A stretch of DNA of 64,000 bases from Micromonospora orduensis (GTDB taxonomy: Bacteria; Actinomycetota; Actinomycetes; Mycobacteriales; Micromonosporaceae): the NCBI RefSeq assembly GCF_006228125.1, contig NZ_VDFY01000190.1, positions 1 to 64,000 of the forward strand. Reading direction: 5' to 3'. Below the pieces are notes generated by a model. The model was given only the letters and a program-made list of their open reading frames with translations. It searched no databases and was not told the DNA's origin. Shown here piece after piece: positions 18,129 to 26,328 of the stretch (within the stretch, counting starts at the first letter, position 1; each line of letters opens with the position of its first letter). The translations under genes and the position numbers were made by a program.

Positions 18129-18715
18129 GCGTGCACATCGACCGGCTCGAGCCGGAGGACACCGCGCTCGTTGCCGGCCGGATCGCCGAGGCGTTCACCG
18201 CCCTGGAGGTGACGTCCTGGCTGGTGCCCGACGCGAGCAAGCGTGAGGCCGTCCTGGCCGGGAACTTCGAGATCCTGGTCGGGCACGCGATGCGCCACGG
18301 CATGGTGTACGCCACCGCCGACCGCACCTCGGTCGCGGTGTGGTTCCCGTCGGTCGGCGAGCAGCCTCCGGCGCCGGAGGACTACGACGCCCGGCTCGCC
18401 GCCGCGTGCGGCGAGTGGACCGACCGGTTCCGCCACCTCGACGACCTGTTCGCGGCGAACCACCCGCATCCCGACCACCACCACCTGGCATTCCTGGCGA
18501 CGCGGCCGGATCGGCAGGGGCACGGGCTGGGCACCGCGCTGCTGGAGCACCACCACGCGTGGCTGGACGCCAACGCGATGCCGGCGTACCTGGAGGCGAG
18601 CAGTCCGCGCAGCCGGGACCTGTACGCGAAGCACGGTTACCGGGCCGGTGAGCCGTTCCGGGTGCCCGACGGCACGCCGTTCTGGCCGATGTGGCGCGAG
18701 CCGGCCGGTAGCTGA
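18125..18715 (+). CDS. GNAT family N-acetyltransferase
   Basis: 196 residues with the acetyl-CoA site RPDRQGHGLGTALLEHH around residue 135 (the R/Q-x-x-G-x-G/A motif A) and a late YAKHGYRAGEPFRV strand-helix. The GTG start overlaps the permease stop, so it is translationally coupled to it and may acetylate what the permease imports. The acceptor is unknown. A strong hairpin follows 41 bases downstream. Confidence 0.85.
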   Translation: MSVHIDRLEPEDTALVAGRIAEAFTALEVTSWLVPDASKREAVLAGNFEILVGHAMRHGMVYATADRTSVAVWFPSVGEQPPAPEDYDARLAAACGEWTDRFRHLDDLFAANHPHPDHHHLAFLATRPDRQGHGLGTALLEHHHAWLDANAMPAYLEASSPRSRDLYAKHGYRAGEPFRVPDGTPFWPMWREPAGS

Positions 18716-18756
18716 CCGACTTGTCACGTCCGCGTGACACGTACCGCGTGTGACGC

Positions 18757-18794
18757 GAAGAGGGGCCGGGTCCATCTGGACCCGGCCCCTCTTC
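18757..18794. terminator. Bidirectional hairpin terminator
   Basis: Perfect 18-bp arms (18757-18774 and 18777-18794) between the convergent GNAT and sigma-factor genes. No T-run on either side. Confidence 0.8.
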
Positions 18795-18804
18795 GTCAGG
18801 GGGT

Positions 18805-19629
18805 CTAGTACGTGCCGTCGAGCTGGCCGCGCAGCTTGGTCAGCGCCCGGGCCAGCAGTCGGGAGACGTGCATCTGCGACACACCGATCTGGTCGGCGAT
18901 CTGCGACTGGGTCAGGTTGCCGTAGAACCGCAGCGTGAGGATCTTCTGCTCGCGCTCGTCGAGGGTGGCCAGCGCGGGGCCGAGGGCGACCCGCAGCTCG
19001 GCCAGCTCGAACTCGTTGTCCTCGCCGCCGAGCATGTCGCCCAGCTCGGTGGCCCGGTCGCCGTCCCCCGTCGGGGTGGACAGCGACACCGCGTTGTACG
19101 CGCGGGCGCCCTCCAGGCCCTCCAGGACCTCTTCCTCGGTGAGCTTGAGGTGGGCGGCGATGTCGGCGACCGTCGGCGAGCGGCCGAGGGTCTGCAGCAG
19201 CGAGCTGTTGGCGTCCGAGATGGCCAGCCGCAGCTCCTGGAGGCGGCGCGGCACCCGGATGTCCCAGGTGCGGTCGCGGAAGTGCCGCTTGAGCTCACCG
19301 ATGATGGTGGGGATGGCGTACCCGGCGAAGTCGACGCCGCGCGTCGGGTCGAACTTGTCGATTGCCTTGATGAGGCCGACGGCGGCGGTCTGGGCCAGGT
19401 CGTCGGTCGGCTCGCCCCGCCCGCTGTAGCGGTGGGCGAGGTGGTTCGCCAGGGGCAGCCAGGCCTCGATCGCCCGGTCGCGCAGCGCGGCGCGGGACGG
19501 GTGGTTGGCCGGCAGCGCCGCCATGGCGTTGAGCAGATCGGCGGCGCTGTCGGTGAGCGCGCGCGGGTCCAGCTTGGTGGTGCTCCGGACAGCGGTGCTC
19601 GGCTGCTCGGTGATCGTTGGCGCGGTCAT
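18805..19629 (-). CDS. RNA polymerase sigma factor, SigB/SigF/SigG subfamily
   Basis: 274 residues with sigma70 regions 2 to 4: region 2 at about 45-115 (HRYSGRGEPTDDLAQTA, then AIDKFDPTRGVDFAGYAIPT), region 3 around 125-190, and region 4 at the end with the helix-turn-helix LTQSQIADQIGVSQMHVSRL. This is the stress/differentiation subfamily, which recognises GTTT...GGGTA promoters and is usually held by an anti-sigma factor, none of which is adjacent. The ATG at 19629 has GGGAGG seven bases upstream. Several matching promoters occur in this window. Confidence 0.93.
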   Translation of the reverse strand: MTAPTITEQPSTAVRSTTKLDPRALTDSAADLLNAMAALPANHPSRAALRDRAIEAWLPLANHLAHRYSGRGEPTDDLAQTAAVGLIKAIDKFDPTRGVDFAGYAIPTIIGELKRHFRDRTWDIRVPRRLQELRLAISDANSSLLQTLGRSPTVADIAAHLKLTEEEVLEGLEGARAYNAVSLSTPTGDGDRATELGDMLGGEDNEFELAELRVALGPALATLDEREQKILTLRFYGNLTQSQIADQIGVSQMHVSRLLARALTKLRGQLDGTY

Positions 19630-19995
19630 GGGTGGTCCTCCCTGCACCTCGTCCGCGGACAAAAGACGTGACGCTTTTTGGTTTAGCTTCGTATGGGCCG
19701 TTCGGGACTCACCTTAGCCTGATCGTCTCGCCGAAATCTAGCCGAAAGGCTGATGTACTTATGTGATTTTCACTCATGAAAAGCCCATATCGGGCGGAAC
19801 TCCTGGGGAGTGTGAGGTCTCTTACCTGTTTCCGACCGGCCGGTCGCCCACCGCCGCCGAGCCGATCGGTCGACCCCGACCACCGGACGGTCAACAGGAA
19901 ATCCGACAACGGGGCAGGAGTGTCGCCTATCCGTCGTTGTCCCGCCGGTGGGACCGGCCGTAGCGTCGCCTGTACACACCCGGTTCGGAGGCACC
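19630..19995. other. 366-bp divergent intergenic region, locally AT-rich
   Basis: No convincing reading frame. The part nearest the sigma gene is unusually AT-rich for this genome. On the minus strand TAAGGT (19711-19716) is a weak -10 candidate for the sigma gene. GTGATTTTCAC at 19763-19773 is a small dyad. I found no GTTT...GGGTA promoter for the sigma gene itself. The right end holds the GGAGG of the next gene. Confidence 0.4.
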
Positions 19996-20751
19996 ATGCT
20001 CGATCCAGCCGCTCCCCAGCTCGTCGTGAACAGTCGCACGCTCTACTTCAGCTGGCTGCCGGCGGATCCGGACGCGGTCGCCGCCCTGGTCCCGGTGGGG
20101 CTGTGCCCCCGCCCCGACCGCCAGGTGTTCCTCAACCAGTACGTCGTCGATGACGAGACGCAGACCTCCGGCTTCGGCGCGTACTCGCTGACGTACCTCG
20201 GTGTGTCGCTGGCCGGCGCGGACGCGCCCGGAGGGCTCAACCCGGGCGGCTGGTGGACCCACTACGTGGCCTCCAGCCGGCGCGTGCGGGAGTACGCCGC
20301 CGCCCGTGGCGCCCCGACGTTCGCCGGTCGCACCCGCATCGAGGTCGACGGCGAGGACCTGTGCTCCGAGACCGAGATCGACGGTGTGCCGCTGGTCCGG
20401 GCGCGCTGCCGGGTGGGCGAGACCGGGCATGTGATCAGCAGCGGGCACCACCGCTACTTCACCCGGCGCGACGGTCAGCTCCTCAGCTCGGTCTACCCGT
20501 TCGTGGCCGAGCCGGTCGCGCCGTTCGAGATCGAGTCGGTGGAGTTCCTCCAGCCCGGGCACCCGCTGTACGCGCTACGACCGGACAACCCGCTGACCAT
20601 CGGCTTCGGCTACTTCTCCCCGCGCTCCTCGTTCGCGTACCCCGGTGGCCTGACCGTGCACCCGGGCTCGGCCAGCATGCCGGAGCAGGCCCGGACGGTT
20701 CACCAGGTGCCCGCCAGTCTGGCCCGCAGCGGCCGGCCGTCCGGGTCGTAG
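19996..20751 (+). CDS. Putative acetoacetate decarboxylase-like (ADC/DUF2071-type) protein
   Basis: 251 residues from the ATG at 19996, which has GGAGG at ideal distance. Segments such as VVDDETQTSGFGAYSLTYL, GRTRIEVDGEDLCSETEIDG and a late YPGGLTVHPG strand resemble the beta-rich ADC/DUF2071 fold. I cannot confirm the catalytic lysine, so enzyme activity is not claimed. The last 17 codons overlap the 3' end of the convergent phospholipase gene. The tail after EQARTV looks non-native, so a stop may have been lost. Confidence 0.5.
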   Translation: MLDPAAPQLVVNSRTLYFSWLPADPDAVAALVPVGLCPRPDRQVFLNQYVVDDETQTSGFGAYSLTYLGVSLAGADAPGGLNPGGWWTHYVASSRRVREYAAARGAPTFAGRTRIEVDGEDLCSETEIDGVPLVRARCRVGETGHVISSGHHRYFTRRDGQLLSSVYPFVAEPVAPFEIESVEFLQPGHPLYALRPDNPLTIGFGYFSPRSSFAYPGGLTVHPGSASMPEQARTVHQVPASLARSGRPSGS

Positions 20752-22289
20752 ACCAACCGGTACGCCGGCAGCGCCCAGGCGCGGGTGTACCACGGCAGCC
20801 GCTCGGGTCGGTGCGGACGCAGCCGCCCGGACGGGCGTTCACCCGCCTGGCCGCCGTCGTACCACTGTTGCAGGGCGTCGGCGGCGGCCGTGATCGCCGC
20901 GACGGCGTCGGCCGGGTCGAGCAGGTCGGCGTCGTCACGGCCGTCCGGGTCGCGGTCCAGGTGCTCGCGCCAGAGCCGCAGTCGCAGGTCCCGGGCGAAG
21001 ACCCGCGCCCCGTCGCCCTGCCCGGCCGGGTCGGTGGGCTCCCGCTCGTCGCGGGTGTCGTCCAGCACGGCGCAGGACAGCTCACTGTCGTGCGTCCAGG
21101 ACCGGCGGTTGAAGTTGTCGCTGCCGACGCTGGCCCAGACGTCGTCGACCACGCAGACCTTGGCGTGTACGTAGACCGGGTCGCCGGCGTGGTTCTCCAC
21201 GTCGAACACGTGCACCCGGTCCGGTGCGGCCCGCTCGCACAGCGACAGCGCCTGCTCGCGGCCGACCATGTTCGGCGGCAGCGCCAGCCTGCCGTCCACG
21301 TCCGGGTGCCGGGGTACGACGGCGACCAGGTGCAGCTCGGGGTTGTCCCGCAGCGCCTGCGCGAACAGGTCGGCGACCTCGGTCGACCAGAGGTACTGGT
21401 CCTCCAGGTAGATGAGCCGGCGTGCCCGGCGGACCGCCTTGGTGTAGCCCCGGGCCACGGTCCGCTCGCCGTCGGGCGCGAACGAGTAGCGGGGCCGCAC
21501 GGCGGGGTAGGTGCGCAGCACCTGGATGTGGTGCGGCCCGCACTCGGGCGGGTCGGCGGGCTGCTCGGGCAGCGGGTCGGGCCGCAGGTCCGCGCCGCGC
21601 AGCCGGTCCCGCGCGTACGCCATCGGGTTCTCCGAGTCCAGGGGCATCGGGTCGGTCCAGCGTTCCCGGAAGACGGTGTCCAGGGCGCCGACCACCGGCC
21701 CGCGCACCGCGAGCTGCACGTCGTGCCAGGGCGGGTTCGGGCCGTACCGGGGGGACATCTGCACCGGCTGCGGGTCGCCGTGGTGGGCGGCGTCGTCGCG
21801 GCGGCTGTGGCACAGGTCGATCCCGCCGGCGAACGCGATGTCCCGCTCCGGGGCGCCCGGGTGCCGCAGCACCACCAGCTTCTGGTGGTGCGAGCCGCCG
21901 CGGCGGACCCGCTGGTCGAGCAGCACCTCGCCGCCGGCCGCGGAGATGGCCTCGCTGAGGTTGCGGTTCTCCGCCTCGCTGTAGGCCAGCACGTCGAGGT
22001 GGGAGCGCCAGATCAGGCCCTTGACCACGACGCCACGCTGCGCGGCCTGGGCGAAGAGCTGCGCCACGGTGGGGCCGTCAGGGCGCAGCCGTTGGTCGGG
22101 GTCGCCCCGCCAGTCGGTGAAGAAGAGGTGGTCGCCGGCGGTCAGCGCCTCCACCTCCTCGACCAGCCGGTCGAAGTACGCCGCGCCGTGAATCAACGGC
22201 TCGGCGAGGTTTCCGCTGGTCCAGACGGGTAACTCAGAGACCGGGTTGGCCCGTTCCCGCGCGGTGAGGAACCACTCTTGCAACGGCAC
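20700..22289 (-). CDS. Phospholipase D family protein
   Basis: 529 residues, a two-domain PLD architecture. The second HKD motif is canonical (HAKVCVVDD...VGSDNFNRRS near residue 395). The first reads HHQKLVVLRH, with Arg where the HKD Asp is usual. The two halves pair to form one active site that transfers or hydrolyses phosphatidyl groups; cardiolipin-synthase-like activity is equally possible. No signal peptide is visible. GTG start at 22289. The 3' end overlaps the ADC-like gene by 52 bases. Confidence 0.82.
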   Translation of the reverse strand: MPLQEWFLTARERANPVSELPVWTSGNLAEPLIHGAAYFDRLVEEVEALTAGDHLFFTDWRGDPDQRLRPDGPTVAQLFAQAAQRGVVVKGLIWRSHLDVLAYSEAENRNLSEAISAAGGEVLLDQRVRRGGSHHQKLVVLRHPGAPERDIAFAGGIDLCHSRRDDAAHHGDPQPVQMSPRYGPNPPWHDVQLAVRGPVVGALDTVFRERWTDPMPLDSENPMAYARDRLRGADLRPDPLPEQPADPPECGPHHIQVLRTYPAVRPRYSFAPDGERTVARGYTKAVRRARRLIYLEDQYLWSTEVADLFAQALRDNPELHLVAVVPRHPDVDGRLALPPNMVGREQALSLCERAAPDRVHVFDVENHAGDPVYVHAKVCVVDDVWASVGSDNFNRRSWTHDSELSCAVLDDTRDEREPTDPAGQGDGARVFARDLRLRLWREHLDRDPDGRDDADLLDPADAVAAITAAADALQQWYDGGQAGERPSGRLRPHRPERLPWYTRAWALPAYRLVYDPDGRPLRARLAGTW

Positions 22290-22419
22290 CGTCCAGCCCC
22301 CCGGAGGTCGACAACGTCCTCACGGTAGGACCCCGGACGCGGGTCCGCATGCCAGGTCAGCCGACCGGTGACCTGGATGACCCCACGTGAGCAGCGACAA
22401 CAGCCGAGGAGGCCACACC

Positions 22420-22548
22420 ATGCCCCGCGAGACGACCAACCCCGTGACCGAGCACCGCGAGCCGGCGGTGGAGAGCGAGCGGGGGGCGCTGGTAGCGGTG
22501 TTGGTGATGGTGATCCTGGGCGTCGCCGGTATTTTCGCGGTCTCGTAA
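22420..22548 (+). CDS. 42-residue single-helix membrane protein
   Basis: An ATG at 22420 follows GGAGG with 7-base spacing and opens a 43-codon frame ending in TAA. The product has a polar, acidic N-terminal half (MPRETTNPVTEHREPAVESE) and one hydrophobic helix from about residue 23 to the end. No family is recognised. The good ribosome site and clear topology make it likely to be real; function unknown. Confidence 0.6.
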   Translation: MPRETTNPVTEHREPAVESERGALVAVLVMVILGVAGIFAVS

Positions 22549-22616
22549 GACGGCGCTGCGGCTCCCGAGCAGAAAGTGCACGATCGGCGGACTGAATCCT
22601 CCTAGCTCAGACGTTC

Positions 22617-22645
22617 TTGACTCGGACGTTATTGGGTCGTACGGT
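22617..22645 (+). promoter_or_regulatory. Vegetative promoter TTGACT-N17-TACGGT (leaderless)
   Basis: A near-consensus -35 (TTGACT, 22617-22622) and -10 (TACGGT, 22640-22645) with an exact 17-base spacer. The -10 ends 7 bases before GTG 22653, which predicts a leaderless transcript and fixes the start of the MBL gene. Confidence 0.65.
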
Positions 22646-22652
22646 TTCGGGC

Positions 22653-23510
22653 GTGGTTATCTCGCCTTCCTCGTACTGGACAGGGCGGCCGCCGGAGGCG
22701 ACTCCGCCGGCCGACATGGCGCTGTACCGTCTGCCCACCGGCACCTATACGACGCGAGCGGTGTTTGCCGTGACCGGAGGGTCCATCCGGGAGAAGCGGG
22801 ATTTCGCGGCCACCGCCGTGCTCATCTCCCACCCGAAGGGCGACCTGCTCATCGACGCCGGGTTCGGGGAGCACGTGGCGGAGCACATCACGATGCTGGC
22901 GCGGATGGAGCGTGCTCCGTACCGGCTCGACCGGACCGCGGCGCAGCAACTCGACGCGGCCGGCTATGACCGGTCCCGGCTTCTGGGCGTGCTCGTCACG
23001 CACGTGCACTGGGATCACGTCAGCGGCCTGGACTCCCTGCGGGTGCCGGTGTGGATCAACGAGGCCGAGATCCGCTACGGCGCCGACGACTCGCACGGCA
23101 GGGTGTTCCGCGCGGTGTCGCAAGGTCTGGAGATCCGGGAGTACGCCTTCGACGGCCCGGAGCATCTCGGCTTTCCGGCGAGCTTCGACGTCTACGGAGA
23201 CGGCTCCGTGATCGTGGCCCTCGCCGCCGGGCACACCTCGGGTTCTGTCGTCGTGTTCGTCACGCTGCCCTCCGGGAAGCGGTATGCGTTCATCGGCGAC
23301 CTCACCTGGCAGATGGACGGCATCCGCCGTGGTGCGGAACGTCCGTGGTTGATGCGCCGCGTCGCCGATGTCGACGCCAAAACCGTCCGGGTCGGACTGC
23401 AGCGCAGCATCGCCCTCAGCCGCGTGTTGCAGGTCGTTCCGGCCCACGATGTCGCCGCCTACGACAGCATCCCGCTTCTGCCGTCCCGGTTCCCGAGCGT
23501 GACACTGTGA
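22653..23510 (+). CDS. MBL-fold metallo-hydrolase (lactonase-like)
   Basis: 285 residues from GTG 22653. The zinc ligands are visible: THVHWDHVSGLD (HxHxDH), AAGHTSGS with the next His, FIGDLTW with the bridging Asp, and VPAHD at the end. This pattern fits the beta-lactamase-fold lactonase and related hydrolases. The substrate could be an acyl lactone, but that is a guess. The start is chosen from the promoter geometry: TTG at 22617 lies inside the -35 element. It overlaps the MarR gene as GTGA. Confidence 0.83.
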   Translation: MVISPSSYWTGRPPEATPPADMALYRLPTGTYTTRAVFAVTGGSIREKRDFAATAVLISHPKGDLLIDAGFGEHVAEHITMLARMERAPYRLDRTAAQQLDAAGYDRSRLLGVLVTHVHWDHVSGLDSLRVPVWINEAEIRYGADDSHGRVFRAVSQGLEIREYAFDGPEHLGFPASFDVYGDGSVIVALAAGHTSGSVVVFVTLPSGKRYAFIGDLTWQMDGIRRGAERPWLMRRVADVDAKTVRVGLQRSIALSRVLQVVPAHDVAAYDSIPLLPSRFPSVTL

Positions 23511-23512
23511 CC

Positions 23513-24025
23513 ATGCCTGCCTCACCCGCCTCAAGCCGTTCCGATCCGACGATCGACGACGAGGCACCGCAGCGCCCCACTCTGGGACCGGGGCCCGACT
23601 CCGAACTCACGTGGCTGCTCCACCGGGCGGCCCAGCGGATGCACGCACTCGTCGGCGCGGAAGCAGAACGCCACGGCCTGTCGCTGCGCGACCACATCGT
23701 CCTCAGTGCTCTGCACAAGACCGCCGATCTCACCCAGGTCGAACTCGGGCAAGCCCTCGGCATGGACAAGACGACTCTTACTGCGGAGATCGACCGGCTC
23801 GAGCGCATGGAGCTCGTCTCACGGCGCGTCAACCCGCGAGACCGGCGGGCCCGCATCATCGCCGTCACCCCGAAGGGCGACGCGGCGCGGGCGGCTGTCG
23901 CCGCCGGCGCCGAAGCTCGGGAGGCCGACGCGGTCCGGCCCATCCCGGCGGCCGAGGTCGCACAGCTGCGACGGGCCCTCTACGTCATCATCGGCTCGGC
24001 CGAAGACCCGGGATCATGCATATGA
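23513..24025 (+). CDS. MarR family transcriptional regulator
   Basis: 170 residues with a winged helix: LTQVELGQALGMDKTTLTAEIDRLERMELVSRRVNPRDRRARII is the recognition helix plus wing. GTG 23507 overlaps the hydrolase stop, ATG 23513 follows two codons later; I list the ATG, though GTG is equally possible. It is coupled to the MBL gene and probably controls it in response to a small ligand. Its last 46 bases overlap the opposing GNAT remnant. Confidence 0.85.
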   Translation: MPASPASSRSDPTIDDEAPQRPTLGPGPDSELTWLLHRAAQRMHALVGAEAERHGLSLRDHIVLSALHKTADLTQVELGQALGMDKTTLTAEIDRLERMELVSRRVNPRDRRARIIAVTPKGDAARAAVAAGAEAREADAVRPIPAAEVAQLRRALYVIIGSAEDPGSCI

Positions 24026-24453
24026 ACGCTTCCCAGGACGTGGCCGACAGCAGGTGCTCTGTCAGGTAGGACGCGTTCGTAGCAGACCGAGTTGTCGGAG
24101 CCCACGTACGCGCCGTACAGCGGGATCTCGCGGTAGCCCTCGCGCTCGTAGAAGCGCATCGCGTCCGGCTGGGCCACGCCGGTCTCCAGCCGGATGGTCG
24201 TCCAACCTCGCTCGAGTGCGGCCTCCTCCAGCCCTCGGAGCAAGTCGGTCGCCAGTCCCGAGCCGCGGCGTGCCGGTACCACGTACATCCGCTTGATCTC
24301 GACGGTGACCGGGTCGAGGCGGCGCAGCGCGGCGCAGCCGAGCGGTTGGCCGGTGGCGTCGTCGACCGCGACCAGGAACAGGTCGATGTGGGCGTCGACC
24401 CGAAGACTGCGCAACGATGGGTCAACCCCGGACGTGTGCCGCGACCACGTCAC
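23980..24453 (-). pseudogene. GNAT acetyltransferase remnant, 5' end (and possibly 3' end) replaced
   Basis: The core is a clear GNAT domain (EIKRMYVVPARRGSGLATDLL, then RFYEREGYREIPLYG). The first 17 or so codons from GTG 24453 read antisense through the neighbouring XRE/DUF5753 gene, and the roughly 40 residues normally preceding FLVAVDD are missing. At the other end about 30 residues after CYERVL run antisense into MarR. I read this as a gene truncated by recombination near 24375-24400. The surviving frame is open, so a shortened protein is still possible. Confidence 0.6.
24375..24400. other. Probable deletion/recombination junction
   Basis: Left of this point the sequence codes for the inner part of a GNAT on the minus strand. 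Right of it codes for an XRE/DUF5753 protein starting at its recognition helix (VDPKTAQRWV). Both genes lack their 5' ends and the intergenic region between them is gone. No repeat or IS remnant is visible at the join. Confidence 0.5.
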
Positions 24454-25083
24454 CGTTCCCAGATCGCAACGCTGCTCGCTCGGGACGTAGGGGACCTTTG
24501 GCCGGACGTGCTTAAGCGCCGTGAACCATCATGGTTTCGTCAATGGGCCGAGATCGAGCACGAGGCCACCGTCATTCGATGGTTCGAGCTGGCCTGGGTG
24601 CCCGGTCTGCTACAGACCGAGGCGTACGCCAGGGCCACGCTTGAGATCGAATCCTTCAGCGCTGACGAAGTCGACGAGCTGACCGCGGCGCGGATGCAGC
24701 GGCAGGCCATCCTGCACCGGAAGCGGCCACCGCTCGTCGTCGTCGTGATGGACGAGTCGGTTTTGCGTCGGCGGGTGGGACCTACCAACACGGTTATGCG
24801 TGAGCAGTGCGAGCACATCGCCGTGTGCGCCGAGTTGGTGCAGATCCATGTGGTTCCGCGTGAGACTCCGATGTACCTCGGAATGGGCGGCCCGTTCATC
24901 CTCGCCGACGTGCTCGATGGTCCCCGGATGGCGCACCAAGACAGCCAGGTCAAGGCGCACATCACAGACAATGCAGCGGAAATTGCTACCCTCGAACGGC
25001 GATGGGCGCGCATAGTTGGTGATGCTCTACCTAGGACGCAGTCTCTCGATCTCATCAGGGAAGCGGCATCATCATGGACATGA
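24388..25083 (+). pseudogene. XRE/DUF5753 regulator, 5'-truncated
   Basis: The frame encodes a complete DUF5753 domain (LAWVPGLLQTEAYARATLE onward) preceded by only the end of its DNA-binding domain (VGVDPKTAQRWVNPGRVP). The first helices of the HTH are missing. Upstream the frame stays open but reads antisense through the GNAT remnant. GTG 24388 with AGGAACAGG before it could start a 231-residue fragment, so expression cannot be excluded; DNA binding should be lost. The stop overlaps the following DUF397 gene. Confidence 0.6.
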
Positions 25084-25274
25084 CCGGCGCGCGGTGGCGC
25101 AAGAGCACGAAGAGCGGTAGCAACGGCGGCGCGTGCGTCGAGGTCGCCGACAATCTCCCCGGTGTCGTCCTTGTTCGCGACACGAAGAACCGTGACGGCG
25201 GGACGCTGGCCTTCGGGCCGGTGCAATGGCAGGGCTTCGTCGACCTCGCGAAGGCTCTCGGCCCCGTCTCCTGA
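25074..25274 (+). CDS. DUF397 domain protein
   Basis: 66 residues: MDMTGARWRKSTKSGSNGGACVEVADN, then the VRDTKNRDGGTLAFGPVQW core. This is a full-length DUF397 protein. It overlaps the end of the truncated XRE/DUF5753 gene by 10 bases, the usual arrangement for these pairs. With its regulator broken it is probably an orphan of a partner pair; the intact pair at 14.7-15.8 kb may or may not recognise it. Confidence 0.88.
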   Translation: MDMTGARWRKSTKSGSNGGACVEVADNLPGVVLVRDTKNRDGGTLAFGPVQWQGFVDLAKALGPVS

Positions 25275-25287
25275 TCATTGCTACGCC

Positions 25288-25317
25288 AAAGGCCCCCGGA
25301 ACGATCCGGGGGCCTTT
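25288..25317 (+). terminator. Rho-independent terminator
   Basis: 13-bp perfect arms (25288-25300 and 25305-25317) around ACGA, with AAA on the left and TTT on the right. It lies 13 bases after the DUF397 stop and before the convergent pirin gene, so it can serve both. Confidence 0.85.
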
Positions 25318-25330
25318 CGCATGATCGGGA

Positions 25331-26317
25331 TCAGGGGCGCGGGCCCTGGCCGTTGGTGTGCGGGATGCGCTCGCTGGGGATGACGCCGAGTCGGCCGGCC
25401 TTGAAGTCCTCGAACGCCTGGAGCAGCTCGTCGCGGGTGTTCATCACGAACGGCCCGTACTGCGCCACCGGCTCCCGGATGGGCTGGCCGCCCATGATGT
25501 AGAGGTCGAGCGCCGGGGTGTTGCTGTCCTGCGTGGCGTTCGCGCTGAACCGCAGCGCGCTGCCCGGACCGTGCACCGCGAGCTGACCGGTGTGCACCGG
25601 ACGGCGTTCGGCGCCGACGGTGCCGCGCCCGCCGAGCACGTACACCAGGGCGTTGAAGTCGGGGTTCCAGGGCAGGTCGACCTGCGCGCCGGGCTGGACG
25701 GTGACGTGGCTGATGGTGATCGGCGTGAAGGTGGAGCCCGGCCCCTTGTGCCCGGCGACCTCACCGGCGATGACCCGGATGAGCGCGCCGCCGTCCTCGG
25801 TGGTGAGCAGCGCGGACTCCCGGCCCCGGATGTCCTGGTACTGGGGCGGGTTCATCTTGGCCTTGCGGGGCAGATTGACCCAGAGCTGCGTGCCGTGGAA
25901 GAGGCCACCGCTCGTGACCAGGTGCTCCGGCGGCGCCTCGATGTGCAGCAGACCACTGCCGGCGGTCATCCACTGGGTGTCGCCGTCGGTGATGGTGCCG
26001 CCGCCACCCTGCGAGTCCTGGTGGTCGAAGACGCCGTCGATGATGTACGTGACGGTCTCGAAGCCGCGGTGCGGGTGCCACGGGGTGCCCTTCGGCTCAC
26101 CCGGCGCATAGTCGACCTCGCCCATCTGGTCGAGGTGGATGAACGGGTCCAGGTCGGTCGTCGACACCCCGGCGAAGGCCCGGCGGACCGGGAAACCCTC
26201 GCCCTCGAAGCCGCTGGGCGCGGTGGTCACCGTGCGGACCGGGCGGAATCGGGTGGTCTCGTCGAGCTTGGGCAGGCGGGGCAGGACGAGGACGTTGTCA
26301 ACGGTGATCGCGGGCAT
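25331..26317 (-). CDS. Pirin family protein
   Basis: 328 residues with two cupin barrels. The N-terminal metal ligands are in PWHPHRGFETVTY and HIEAPPEH. The C-terminal pirin domain has TVQPGAQVDLPWNP and ends with GPFVMNTRDELLQAF. Bacterial pirins can act as quercetinases or as redox-sensing regulators; which applies here is open. ATG 26317 has AAGGAG at good spacing. It lies 11 bases after the MarR gene on the same strand and is very likely its main target. Confidence 0.9.
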   Translation of the reverse strand: MPAITVDNVLVLPRLPKLDETTRFRPVRTVTTAPSGFEGEGFPVRRAFAGVSTTDLDPFIHLDQMGEVDYAPGEPKGTPWHPHRGFETVTYIIDGVFDHQDSQGGGGTITDGDTQWMTAGSGLLHIEAPPEHLVTSGGLFHGTQLWVNLPRKAKMNPPQYQDIRGRESALLTTEDGGALIRVIAGEVAGHKGPGSTFTPITISHVTVQPGAQVDLPWNPDFNALVYVLGGRGTVGAERRPVHTGQLAVHGPGSALRFSANATQDSNTPALDLYIMGGQPIREPVAQYGPFVMNTRDELLQAFEDFKAGRLGVIPSERIPHTNGQGPRP

Positions 26318-26328
26318 CGCGGGGCTCC

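Noticed and set aside
19630-19995. A riboswitch or small RNA in the long gap before the sigma gene
   Set aside because: I saw only short dyads and AT-rich patches, with no conserved riboswitch core or terminator-bounded unit.
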